From contig NZ_JAMXLX010000007.1 of the NCBI RefSeq assembly GCF_024055605.1, positions 1-64,000 on the forward strand: a stretch of DNA of 64,000 bases. The letters run 5' to 3'. The DNA is from Ciceribacter sichuanensis. GTDB taxonomy: Bacteria; Pseudomonadota; Alphaproteobacteria; Rhizobiales; Rhizobiaceae. The translations under genes were made by a program, and so were the position numbers. Position 1 is the stretch's first letter. The number at the start of each line of letters is the position of its first letter. Below the pieces are notes generated by a model. It made no database searches. It worked only from the letters and a program-made list of their open reading frames with translations, and was not told the origin of the DNA. Below are positions 1 to 10,159 of this stretch, one piece after another.

Positions 1-1271
1 ATGCCAAGCCTGGCGCCGGCATTGAACATGCCGGAGAAGACGATCTTCCGTGCCCGTGCCGTGATATCGACGAAACCGCCGGCCCCTGCCGTCACATGCG
101 GCCGGAAAGCGAGCTTCGATACATTGACCGAACCATCGCGACCGATTTCCAGGAAGGAAAGCAGCGAGGCATCGAAGCCGGCCCCCTGAAAATAGGTGAA
201 CTGATAAGGAGAGGGCATGAAGGCATCGGCATTCGAAGCGCAGCCGAAGGCGAAGTCGAGAAGCGGAACGCCGCCGACAGCGCCCTGTTCGATGGCCCAG
301 GTCACCGCGCCGTGCAGGCCTTCTTCCAGCAGAACACGCGGCACGTTCGCCGAGATACCGAATCCGAGATTGACCACGCTGCCGGCCTGCAGTTCCTGGG
401 CCACCCGGCGGGCAATCATCTTCTGGATATTGAATTCCGGCACACGGAAGCTGTCCAGCGGGCGGAAGATTTCGCCCGAGATCCCAGGATCGTAAAGCGT
501 CTGGGTCGTCTGCTTCTGGTCGGGATCGACCACGACATAATCGACCAGCATGCCCGGCACCCGGACATCATGGGGCTTCAGAGAGCCTTCCTTGGTGATC
601 CGCTTGACCTGCGCGATGACGATGCCGCCGTTGTTGCGGGCGGCGAGCGCCTGATCGAGACCACCGAGATAGGCGCCCTCGTGTTCATAGGTGAGATTGC
701 CGCGCTCGTCGGCGGTCGTTGCCCTGATGATTGCGACCTTCGGCACGATGGCCGGGAAATAAAGCCATTCCTCGCCTTCGAACGGCAGCTTTTTTACCAC
801 CGGTTCGCGGCTTGCGGCCTCGTTCATGGCGCAGCCCTGACGCGCGGGATCGACGAAGGTTTCGAGGCCCACCTTGGTCAGGACGCCCGGCCGTTTCGCA
901 GCGGCTTCGCGATGCATGTCGAACAGGATGCCCGAGGGAATGTTGTAGGCCGGAATCTCGTTATTGGTGATCATCTGCCAGATCAACGGCGGCTCTGCCG
1001 TCGAGGGACCGGAAGGATAGGACCCACCGATGATGCGGGCGAGCAGCCCCTTGCGGGCGATATGGTCGACACCCTTGATGCCGCTCATGTCGCCGGCCGC
1101 AATCGGGTGCAGCGTGGTAATCTCGCGCGGGTGGCCGGTCGCTTCGAAGCGCTCGCCGATGGCTTTCAGCATGAGATCGGGGCAGCCGAGACCGCTCGAC
1201 GAGGAAACGGTGACGATAGCGCCATCTGGGATCAGGGCCGCGGCTTGCGCCGGAGTGATGTGCTTGCTCAT
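1..1271 (-). CDS. Acyl-CoA:acetate/3-ketoacid CoA-transferase (YdiF/Pct type), 3' end outside window
   Basis: I translated this reverse-strand frame by hand: it is open from ATG at 1271 to the window edge (423 codons visible; family length is about 520-530). It starts MSKHITPAQAAAL and has the fused alpha/beta CoA-transferase fold. WAIEQGAVGG contains the probable catalytic glutamate at about residue 328, matching the E-x-G-x-x-G-G motif of propionate CoA-transferase and YdiF, where this Glu forms the glutamyl-CoA thioester. The expected reaction is transfer of CoA between short-chain acyl-CoAs and carboxylates; substrate unknown. Only 10 bp separate it from afr upstream, so it is probably the third gene of the lacI-afr unit. 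About the last 100 residues are missing. Confidence 0.85.
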   Translation of the reverse strand, partial: MSKHITPAQAAALIPDGAIVTVSSSSGLGCPDLMLKAIGERFEATGHPREITTLHPIAAGDMSGIKGVDHIARKGLLARIIGGSYPSGPSTAEPPLIWQMITNNEIPAYNIPSGILFDMHREAAAKRPGVLTKVGLETFVDPARQGCAMNEAASREPVVKKLPFEGEEWLYFPAIVPKVAIIRATTADERGNLTYEHEGAYLGGLDQALAARNNGGIVIAQVKRITKEGSLKPHDVRVPGMLVDYVVVDPDQKQTTQTLYDPGISGEIFRPLDSFRVPEFNIQKMIARRVAQELQAGSVVNLGFGISANVPRVLLEEGLHGAVTWAIEQGAVGGVPLLDFAFGCASNADAFMPSPYQFTYFQGAGFDASLLSFLEIGRDGSVNVSKLAFRPHVTAGAGGFVDITARARKIVFSGMFNAGARLG

Positions 1272-1281
1272 GGACGTGAAC

Positions 1282-3329
<2,048 letters not shown>

Positions 3330-3373
3330 CAGACTTCCTCCCGGGACTTTCGTCCGCTCTTGGCATTAAATAA

Positions 3374-3387
3374 TTGGAACGTTCCAA
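3374..3387. promoter_or_regulatory. LacI-type operator 1
   Basis: Perfect 14-bp palindrome TTGGAACGTTCCAA, 45 bp upstream of the lacI start codon. The same core recurs at 3530-3545. The central CG and the position are what is expected for autoregulation by the adjacent LacI protein. Confidence 0.8.
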
Positions 3388-3529
3388 ATATGTCAAGCAC
3401 CGGCCCACGAAATCCTTGCGACAGGTCGATCGGCCGCTGAAAACAAAGAAATATTTCTATTTTTTCTCGTAAATCATCCGCCGAAACGCCATTCAAACAT
3501 TATCATGTGTTCGAAAAAATTTCTTGAAT

Positions 3530-3545
3530 TTTGGAACGTTCCAAA
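3530..3545. promoter_or_regulatory. LacI-type operator 2
   Basis: Perfect 16-bp palindrome TTTGGAACGTTCCAAA, 32 bp upstream of the DUF993 start and sharing the 14-bp core of operator 1. The centres are 157 bp apart (about 15 helical turns), compatible with looping by a LacI tetramer or with independent control of the two promoters. Confidence 0.8.
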
Positions 3546-3576
3546 TTATTCAGCAAAAATCCAGAGGAGGATGGAG

Positions 3577-4743
3577 ATGACTGAGAGCCTGAAACTGCCC
3601 GATGAAGGCGGAACCGTTCGCGAGTATCAGCTGGTCGGGACACCGATTGCCCGCCCTTCCTCGCCGCCAGTTTTCAATCGCATTGCCTATGCGGCGGCAC
3701 ATGTCGTCTCCGATCCGTTCCGTGACGCAGATCCCTGGAACCGGCCCCAAGTCGACTGGGAAACGACCATGGCATTCCGCCACCATCTATGGAGCCTCGG
3801 CTTCAAGATCGCCGAGGCGATGGACACTTCCCAGCGCGGCATGGGCCTCGACTGGGCCGGGGCGCAGGAACTCATCAGCCGCTCGCTCGCAGAAGCACGG
3901 TCGGTGAAAGGCGCCGATCTCGCCTGCGGTGCTGGCACCGACCAGCTCGCAGCCGCCGATACCCGCTCGCTCGATGACGTCATTGCGGCCTATGAGGAAC
4001 AGATCGGCTTCATCGAAAAGCACGGTGGTCGCGCCATCATGATGGCGAGCCGTGCATTGGCACGCGTTGCCAAGTCGCCGGAAGATTATGCTTACGTCTA
4101 CGGACGCATCCTGTCCCAGACCAGGGACAAGGTTGTGCTCCACTGGCTGGGCGAGATGTTCGATCCGCAGCTTACCGGCTACTGGGGCTCACAGAGCTTC
4201 GAGGCTGCACTCGATTGCGTGATCGACATCATCGAGGCCAACAGGGACAAGGTCGAGGGTATCAAGATCTCCCTGCTGGAAAACGCCAAGGAGATCGAAC
4301 TGCGCCGTCGCCTGCCGGAAGGCGTGCTCTGCTTCACCGGCGACGACTTCAACTATGCCGAACTAATCGGGGGAGACGGCAAGCGCTACAGCCATGCGCT
4401 GCTCGGTATCTTCGACGCCGTCGCCCCCTCCGCCTCAAAGGCACTTGCGGCTCTGGCAGGCGGCGATACGGCAACCTTCCGTGCAGTGATCGAACCGACC
4501 GTTCCCCTCTCCCGCAAGATCTTCGAAAGCCCGACCCAATATTACAAGGCAGGCGTGGTTTTCCTTGCCTGGCTGAACGGGCACCAGTCGCATTTCAGCC
4601 TGCCGGCCGGCATGCAATCGGCACGTGGCATCCTGCACTATGCCAATATCTTCCGGCTGGCGGATCGGGCGAATGTGCTCGACAAACCGGAGCTTGCGAC
4701 AAGACGCATGAAGAGCCTGCTCGGCGTTTACGGCATCGAGTGA
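3577..4743 (+). CDS. DUF993 family protein, probable TIM-barrel aldolase-like enzyme
   Basis: A 388-aa protein. The purine-rich site AGAGGAGG at 3563-3570 sits 6 bases before ATG 3577 (MTESLK), which is why I prefer this start to the upstream in-frame codons at 3505 and 3571. I recognise it as DUF993 (PF06187), remotely like the dihydrodipicolinate synthase barrel; stretches such as GIKISLLENAKE and CFTGDDFNY resemble its active-site strands, but I cannot name a catalytic lysine with certainty. It is divergent from lacI-afr and carries its own operator, so it likely acts on the same sugar derivative. The reaction is unknown. Confidence 0.8.
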   Translation: MTESLKLPDEGGTVREYQLVGTPIARPSSPPVFNRIAYAAAHVVSDPFRDADPWNRPQVDWETTMAFRHHLWSLGFKIAEAMDTSQRGMGLDWAGAQELISRSLAEARSVKGADLACGAGTDQLAAADTRSLDDVIAAYEEQIGFIEKHGGRAIMMASRALARVAKSPEDYAYVYGRILSQTRDKVVLHWLGEMFDPQLTGYWGSQSFEAALDCVIDIIEANRDKVEGIKISLLENAKEIELRRRLPEGVLCFTGDDFNYAELIGGDGKRYSHALLGIFDAVAPSASKALAALAGGDTATFRAVIEPTVPLSRKIFESPTQYYKAGVVFLAWLNGHQSHFSLPAGMQSARGILHYANIFRLADRANVLDKPELATRRMKSLLGVYGIE

Positions 4744-4797
4744 GGTTTCCGGGCCTCTCTCACCGTTTTCGATCATGCCTGAACGGCAGAAACCTCA
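4741..4797. terminator. Inverted repeat joining two convergent stop codons
   Basis: A 9-bp perfect inverted repeat (TGAGGTTTC at 4741-4749, GAAACCTCA at 4789-4797) whose outer ends are the stop codons of the DUF993 gene and of the convergent ABC ATPase gene. The 39-base loop and lack of a T-run make a strong intrinsic terminator doubtful; it may act bidirectionally or be chance. Confidence 0.3.
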
Positions 4798-5547
4798 GTC
4801 GTATTCCGGAAAGCGTGGCGTGCTGGCCAGCAGCTTCTGCGTATAGGCGTTCTTGGGGTTTGCCAGGATCTCCCGCGTCGGTCCGCTTTCCACGATCCGG
4901 CCCCGCTCGAGAATGACCAGTTCATCACAGAGCAGCGCGACGAGGCTGATGTCGTGAGATACCAGCACCAGCGTCACGGTGTTCGACAACTCTTTCAGGA
5001 GCTCGACGATCCGCACGCGAGTGGAAAGATCGAGCGCGCTGACCACCTCGTCCGCAAGGATGATTTCCGGCCGGGAAACGATAGCGCGGGCGATCGCGAT
5101 GCGCTGGCGCTGTCCGCCGGAAAATTCGTGCGGATAGCGGGATGCCGCATCGGCAGGCAACCCGACGGAAGCCAGCGCCTCGGGAACCGCCTGTTTCGGA
5201 TCGAAACCCGTCTTCAGCGACCGGATCGGCTCGGCGATGATATCGAAGACCGACTGACGCGGATCGAGCGAGGAATAAGGATCCTGAAACACCGCCTGCA
5301 TCGAGCGCCGGAAGTCCCGCATGAACCCGCGGTTCGAAAGATCGACCGCCCTGCCTTTCAGCGCGATCTCGCCGGCGACGGGGCTCGCGAGCCCCAGCAG
5401 CAGGCGCAGCATTGTGGTCTTGCCCGAGCCGGATTCGCCGACAATGCCGAGATTGCGGCCGGCCTCGACCTTAAGGCTCACACCGTCAAGCACGCGCTGT
5501 CCGCGCCCGTAGCCGAAGGTGACGTTCTTCATCTCGAGCAGGGTCAT
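4795..5547 (-). CDS. Peptide/nickel-type ABC transporter ATP-binding protein (DppF-like)
   Basis: A 250-aa ATPase: Walker A GESGSGKTT (about 37-45), Q-loop VFQDPYSSLDP, signature FSGGQRQRIAIARAI, Walker B IILADE, and switch His in LVSHD. It is the second ATPase of a two-ATPase Dpp/Opp-type importer and the last gene of the operon, overlapping the previous ATPase gene by 4 bp. It is shorter than most DppF proteins (about 320 aa) because the C-terminal oligopeptide extension is missing. Confidence 0.92.
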   Translation of the reverse strand: MTLLEMKNVTFGYGRGQRVLDGVSLKVEAGRNLGIVGESGSGKTTMLRLLLGLASPVAGEIALKGRAVDLSNRGFMRDFRRSMQAVFQDPYSSLDPRQSVFDIIAEPIRSLKTGFDPKQAVPEALASVGLPADAASRYPHEFSGGQRQRIAIARAIVSRPEIILADEVVSALDLSTRVRIVELLKELSNTVTLVLVSHDISLVALLCDELVILERGRIVESGPTREILANPKNAYTQKLLASTPRFPEYD

Positions 5548-6353
5548 AGCGCTCTCCTGAGGGCCTGATCGAAGGAGCGCGCGGCAGCGAGAAGACCTTG
5601 CGTGTAGGCGTGCTGCGGACGGCGGAACACTTCTCCAACCGGTCCCTGCTCGACGAGCCTGCCCTGCTGCAGCACCACGACACGCTCTGCGGCCATCGCC
5701 ACCACCGGTAGGTCATGGCTGATGAACAGTAGCGCCATTCCGCTTTCCCGGACGAGGCTTTCGAGCAGTTTCAGGATTTCCGCCTGGGTGGTCACGTCGA
5801 GCGCGGTGGTCGGCTCATCCGCGATCAGGAGCCTGGGCCGGCAGGCAAGCGCCATGGCGATGGCCGCGCGCTGGCGCTGGCCGCCGGAAATCTCATGCGG
5901 CCAGGAATTTGCGATGCGCGCCGGATCAGGCAGAAGCACGCGCTCCAGCAGGCCGATCACTTCACCATCGACGGCCGACCTGTCGAGGCTCAAGCCATCC
6001 CGGCGACGGCGGCGGCGCACCACTTCCGCCACCTGCCGCCCGATCTTCATCAGCGGATCGAGCGCCGTCAGCGGCTCCTGAAACACGGTTGCGGCGACAT
6101 CCCCCCGAAGCGGAACGAGTTCGCGGTCAGACGCGCTGATGACCTCCCTGTCACCGAGACGAACCGAACCTTCAGCAGACATGCCATCCGCGAGAAGACC
6201 GATGGCGGCGAGCGCGGTTAGCGACTTTCCCGAACCGGATTCTCCGATCAGGCCAACGCGTTCGCCGGCCGAAACGGAGAACGACACGTCGGAGACGAGC
6301 ACACGCCCGCCTGCCCTGATCGTCAGGTTTTCGACCTTGAGGATATCGCTCAT
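5544..6353 (-). CDS. Peptide/nickel-type ABC transporter ATP-binding protein (DppD-like)
   Basis: A 269-aa ATPase with Walker A GESGSGKS, Q-loop VFQEPLTALDP, signature ISGGQRQRAAIAMAL, Walker B LLIADEPTTALD and switch His in FISHD. It pairs with the next ATPase to energise the two permeases upstream. Start and stop overlap both neighbours by 4 bp (ATGA), indicating translational coupling. Confidence 0.92.
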   Translation of the reverse strand: MSDILKVENLTIRAGGRVLVSDVSFSVSAGERVGLIGESGSGKSLTALAAIGLLADGMSAEGSVRLGDREVISASDRELVPLRGDVAATVFQEPLTALDPLMKIGRQVAEVVRRRRRRDGLSLDRSAVDGEVIGLLERVLLPDPARIANSWPHEISGGQRQRAAIAMALACRPRLLIADEPTTALDVTTQAEILKLLESLVRESGMALLFISHDLPVVAMAAERVVVLQQGRLVEQGPVGEVFRRPQHAYTQGLLAAARSFDQALRRAL

Positions 6354-7213
6354 CGGCGCCTCCTGCGGGTTGGATCTCCGAAATCGCGCAGGCCGTCCGC
6401 GAGCAGGTTAAGGCCGATTACCAGCGAGACCAGCGCAATGCCTGGAGCGACCGCGCCGAAGGGCGCGGTATAAACTGTCCCCTGTGCTTCCTGCAGAAGA
6501 CGTCCCCAGGACGAATTCGGCGGCGGCGCGCCAAGCCCGAGATAGGAAAGCGAGGCTTCCGCGATGACGGCAAGACCGAACTGTAGCGCCAGATTGACGA
6601 TCAGCGTCGGCCAGATGTTCGGCAGCACATGAATGAAGACGACGGCCGGCCACGAGGTCCCCGAAACGCGCGAAGCGGTGATGTAGTCCATGGCCAGCAC
6701 GCGCTTGGCAAGGATGCGGGTCAGCCGGGCGATGATCGCGGAACTGGCGATCCCGATGGCAAGGATCGCCGTCCAGAGGCTCGCGCCGTCGCTTGAAGCC
6801 ACGATCAGCATGGCGACCAGCAGGGTCGGGAATGCGATCAGGATATCGAAAGTGGCGGCGAAGACATCATCAAGGGTTCTCGTCGCAAAAGCGGAAATCA
6901 CCCCGATCGTCACGCCGATCAGCGCGCCGATGGTAACCGCTCCTGCGCCGACCACCAGCGCGATGCGCGAACCGATCATGATCTGGGTCATCAGGTCACG
7001 GCCGAGCCGGTCCGTTCCCGCCCAATGGAAGAGCGATGGCGCTTCGAGGCGCCCGCCGACCATGCCTGTCGGATCGTAGGGGGTCCAGAACAGGCTGACG
7101 AGCCCGAGAAGGATGTGAAGCCCGACGACAAGGCTCCCGAGCATGAAGTTCGCGGAAACCCTGAAACGCTCGTGAGGAAGAGAGACCGGCAATTCCGGAT
7201 TGTCGAACGTCAT
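6350..7213 (-). CDS. Peptide-type ABC transporter permease (DppC-like)
   Basis: A 287-aa inner-membrane permease. The N-terminal helix around residues 25-45 is followed by a periplasmic segment with the family motif HWAGTDRLGRDLMTQIMIGSR and the BPD_transp_1 domain. The EAA loop appears near YITASRVSGTS, and the C-terminal helices start at YLGLGAPPPNSSWG. It pairs with the DppB-like permease, overlapping it by 4 bp. Confidence 0.92.
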   Translation of the reverse strand: MTFDNPELPVSLPHERFRVSANFMLGSLVVGLHILLGLVSLFWTPYDPTGMVGGRLEAPSLFHWAGTDRLGRDLMTQIMIGSRIALVVGAGAVTIGALIGVTIGVISAFATRTLDDVFAATFDILIAFPTLLVAMLIVASSDGASLWTAILAIGIASSAIIARLTRILAKRVLAMDYITASRVSGTSWPAVVFIHVLPNIWPTLIVNLALQFGLAVIAEASLSYLGLGAPPPNSSWGRLLQEAQGTVYTAPFGAVAPGIALVSLVIGLNLLADGLRDFGDPTRRRRR

Positions 7214-8184
7214 GCCTTTGCCCCCGTCGCTCTGCCACGCAGCCGCGGGTCGATCAGACGCTGCGCGATATCGGCGGCGAAGCCGACAAGGAGCACGAGA
7301 AGCGTGGAGATGAACAACACGCCCTGCACATTCGGATAATCGCGCTGCTCGATGCCCAGCAGAAGCATCGACCCAAGCCCCGGCAGCGAAAAGACGCGCT
7401 CGACCACGACCGCGCCGAGAAGGGTCGAGGCGAGTTCTATGCCGAGGATCGAAATCACCGGCACCGCGCCATTACGGATACCGTGACGGATCAGTGCTTC
7501 CGAAAATCCGGAACCGAGCGCCCGCGCCGTCCTGAGATAGTCGCTGCCAAGCACGTCCTGCGTCGCGGAACGCACGTAGCGGATCAGCGACGATGACATC
7601 ACAAGAGCGATGGTAATCACCGGCAGGACAAGCGCATGAAAGGCCGCTGGGGCATTCGTCCAGCCGCGAGACGGAAAGCCGCCGGAGGGGAAGAGCCGCA
7701 GATTGACCGCGAAAACGGCGACGAGAAGAATGCCGATCCAGAACACCGGCACGGCGATGCCGAACTGCGACACGACCGAAAGCAGGACGCCATACCAGCG
7801 GTCCTGCTTGACCGCCGCGATGATGCCGAGCGGCAGGGCGATCACGATTGCCAGAACGAAAGCCAGCAGCGTGAGCGGAACAGTGACCGTAAGCCGCTTG
7901 CCGATCTCCGCCAGCACCGGCGCACCGCTGATGAAGGAGTTGCCGAAATCGAAGCGCGCAAGGCTCGATACGAAACGGACGAACTGTTCCGAAACAGGCA
8001 GGTCGGAACCGACCTGCCGGCGCGCAGCCTCGATCTGCTCAGGGTCCGCACCAACGGAAACCAGGGCATTCGCGGGATCACCGGGAAGCAGGCGCAGCAG
8101 CAGGAACAGAACGGCCGCGGCGATCAGGACCGACAGGACGAGGATCACCGAACGGCGTATGAGATAGGCAAGAATGGTCGCCAC
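7210..8184 (-). CDS. Peptide-type ABC transporter permease (DppB-like)
   Basis: A 324-aa permease from GTG 8184 (VATILAYLIRRS), just before the first transmembrane helix as in other DppB proteins. LLPGDPANALVS is the family's first periplasmic motif, and the EAA loop is near YLRTARALGSG. The frame stays open upstream to ATG 8301, but those residues would be encoded by the intergenic repeat at 8191-8295, so I reject that start. The AGGTGG close to the GTG leaves the exact codon (GTG 8184 or a rare ATT 8175) uncertain. Confidence 0.85.
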   Translation of the reverse strand: MATILAYLIRRSVILVLSVLIAAAVLFLLLRLLPGDPANALVSVGADPEQIEAARRQVGSDLPVSEQFVRFVSSLARFDFGNSFISGAPVLAEIGKRLTVTVPLTLLAFVLAIVIALPLGIIAAVKQDRWYGVLLSVVSQFGIAVPVFWIGILLVAVFAVNLRLFPSGGFPSRGWTNAPAAFHALVLPVITIALVMSSSLIRYVRSATQDVLGSDYLRTARALGSGFSEALIRHGIRNGAVPVISILGIELASTLLGAVVVERVFSLPGLGSMLLLGIEQRDYPNVQGVLFISTLLVLLVGFAADIAQRLIDPRLRGRATGAKA

Positions 8185-8190
8185 CTTTCT

Positions 8191-8295
8191 TAGAGCATTT
8201 CCGGCAAAAACGGTTGCGCCTTCAAAGCTCTTCTCTCTGTTTTCACGCAATTCCGGACGCAAAACCGGTTCCCGCTTTTGCTGGAATTGCTTCAG
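8191..8295 (-). repeat. Rhizobiales-type intergenic palindromic repeat, copy 1
   Basis: About 105 bp starting TAGAGCATTTCC and ending CTGGAATTGCTTCA, containing GCAATTCCGGACGCAAAACC. It has the layout I know from dispersed intergenic repeats in Agrobacterium and Rhizobium: an AGAGCATTTCC block, then two arms GCAATTCC/GGAATTGC that can fold back. It lies between the binding-protein gene and the first permease gene. A diverged copy in the opposite orientation is at 28051-28133. Confidence 0.75.
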
Positions 8296-8304
8296 ACGCA
8301 AAAT

Positions 8305-8329
8305 GCCGCCCGAAAATAGTTCGGGCGGC
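8305..8329 (-). terminator. Attenuator-type hairpin after the binding-protein gene
   Basis: Perfect 10-bp stem GCCGCCCGAA/TTCGGGCGGC with a 5-base loop, followed on the minus strand by ATTTTGCG. It sits 50 bases past the substrate-binding-protein stop. In such operons a hairpin here usually protects or partly terminates the message so that the binding protein is made in excess of the permeases. Confidence 0.7.
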
Positions 8330-8379
8330 GCTTGCTGTCGAGCGTGCCGCAGGACGAGGCCCGCGGCTTGAACAGTTCG

Positions 8380-9906
8380 TTATTCGGCGGCCTTCTGGAT
8401 GCCGTAAGCGAAGAACTGCGAGTTGAGGCCGTTCACCGGATAGCCGGTCACCGACTTCTTCGAAACCACGATCTGCGGATAGAGATAGAGCCAGTTGCTG
8501 GCGGCATCCTCGGCGATCACCGTGTTGGCTTCCTTGAGCTTCGCGGTCTGCTCGTCCGTGGTAGCGCTCGCTTCGGCTTCCTTGATCAGGTCGACGACCT
8601 TCGGGTTATTGTAGCCCCAGTAGAAGTCCGGATTGCCGTAGAAGACGATATCGCGGTGGTTCACATGCTCCTGCAAGGTCGCCTGGAAATCATGAGCCTT
8701 GTAGACCTTCGTGTACCATTCGTTGGCCGTGATGACGTTGATGTTCACCTTCACGCCGACCTTGGCAAGTTCGGTTTGCAGGAACTGCGCGACGATCGGA
8801 TGCGGATCGTAGTTCGGCGTATCGAGCGTAAAGGAGAAGCCATCAGGATAACCGGCTTCCGCCAGAAGCGCCTTGGCGCTGCCCACGTCATAGGCGTCGA
8901 CATTGGTGAGGTCGACATACCACGGATCGGTCGGCGGCACGAAGGAGCCGATGACAATGCCGTAGTCGCCCCAGATGGCGTTCAGGAGCTTTTTCTTGTC
9001 GACGGCGCGAGCCAGAGCCTTGCGCACCTTGACGTTATCGAACGGCTTCACCCGGTCGTTATAGGCAAGCAACAGCTTGGTGGAGGACTGGCCCTCGGCG
9101 ACCGTGAAATCCGGATTGTCCTTGAACTGCGCAAGCGAATCCGGGCTCTGGACGGAGGTGACGATATCGACCGAACCGGTCAGCAGCGCATTGTTGAGCG
9201 CGGTCGCCTCGGTGAAATACTGGTAGACGACTTCGCCATTGCTCGGCTTCGTACCCCAGTAGCCGTCGAAACGCTGGAGCGAGATGGAGGAACCGCGACG
9301 CCATTCCTCGAGCTTGTAGGGACCCGTGCCGTCTTCAGAAGACTGCAGGTCCTTGGCGGCGTCATTGACCACCCAGACATAGCTCAGATTGTAGGGCAGC
9401 GAGATCGAGCGGGCAGAGAGCTTCACGACGACCGTCTGGTCGTCGGGCGTCTCGACAGCGCTGATGGTCTTGAGGCTGTTCTTGCGCGAGCTCTTGGATT
9501 CGGCCGCCGTGACGCGCTCGATCGAGAACTTGACGTCCTTTGCCGTAAGAGGCTCGCCGGAATGGAAGGTAACACCCGGCTGCAGGGTGAAGGTATAGGT
9601 CAGACCGTCATCGCTGACCTTGAAGTCCTTAGCCAGAACCGGCTCGACAGCACCCGCATCGCTCAGACGGAAAAGAGCTTCGTAGACATTGCCGTTGAAG
9701 GCTTCGTTGATGCCCTGCCCCGCGCCCGCGGTGTTGTCGAGGTTCTGCGGCTCGTAGAGAGAACCGATGTTGACGGTCGCATCGGCATCGAAGTCCGCAG
9801 CCGCAAGCGGCGTTGCGAACGAAAGGGCGACGAGTGCGGCCGCAGCCGTCGTCGCGCGCCATTCGGACAGGAAACCCTGCCTGTTTTTATTGGCAAAACC
9901 GCTCAT
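8380..9906 (-). CDS. ABC transporter substrate-binding protein, SBP_bac_5 (peptide/nickel) family
   Basis: A 508-aa periplasmic protein with a signal peptide ending about ATPLAAA-D and the family 5 sequence (LYEPQNLDN, then LTYTFTLQPGVTFHSGEPLTA, GTGPYKLEEW, and DNVKVRKALARAVDK). It delivers substrate to the DppBCDF-like system downstream. The site GAGGAG before ATG 9906 supports the start. The divergent M24 peptidase suggests a peptide or peptide-like substrate, though family 5 proteins also bind glutathione, opines and oligosaccharides. Confidence 0.92.
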   Translation of the reverse strand: MSGFANKNRQGFLSEWRATTAAAALVALSFATPLAAADFDADATVNIGSLYEPQNLDNTAGAGQGINEAFNGNVYEALFRLSDAGAVEPVLAKDFKVSDDGLTYTFTLQPGVTFHSGEPLTAKDVKFSIERVTAAESKSSRKNSLKTISAVETPDDQTVVVKLSARSISLPYNLSYVWVVNDAAKDLQSSEDGTGPYKLEEWRRGSSISLQRFDGYWGTKPSNGEVVYQYFTEATALNNALLTGSVDIVTSVQSPDSLAQFKDNPDFTVAEGQSSTKLLLAYNDRVKPFDNVKVRKALARAVDKKKLLNAIWGDYGIVIGSFVPPTDPWYVDLTNVDAYDVGSAKALLAEAGYPDGFSFTLDTPNYDPHPIVAQFLQTELAKVGVKVNINVITANEWYTKVYKAHDFQATLQEHVNHRDIVFYGNPDFYWGYNNPKVVDLIKEAEASATTDEQTAKLKEANTVIAEDAASNWLYLYPQIVVSKKSVTGYPVNGLNSQFFAYGIQKAAE

Positions 9907-9959
9907 GGATGTGCTCCTCGTATCGTCAGTGTTTTTGGTCGTTGATCTCGATTGGTGTT

Positions 9960-9984
9960 ATACCCTACCAGACTTGTGGGGTAT
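9960..9984. promoter_or_regulatory. Inverted repeat in the divergent transporter/peptidase promoter region
   Basis: Arms ATACCC (9960-9965) and GGGTAT (9979-9984) with a 13-base spacer lie in the 253-bp gap between the binding-protein gene (minus) and the M24 peptidase gene (plus). This suits a dimeric regulator acting on both. No regulator gene is adjacent. Nothing else in 9907-10159 stood out. Confidence 0.45.
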
Positions 9985-10159
9985 TGGATCCTTCGCCTGA
10001 TTTGTCGTTGCGGAGGAAAATGCTCACAGGCAATTCCACCGCATGAAGAGAATTATTTTCCACTCCGATGAAGAGCTATCGCGACACTCACGAAGTTCAA
10101 GTACGCCATCGACAATGCATCCCACACAAGAAGCATCGGAAAACTGAAAGGCTGAGGAC

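Noticed and set aside
8185..8301. Upstream extension of the DppB-like permease to ATG 8301
   Set aside because: Those codons fall in the intergenic repeat and give a charged N-terminus not seen in the family.
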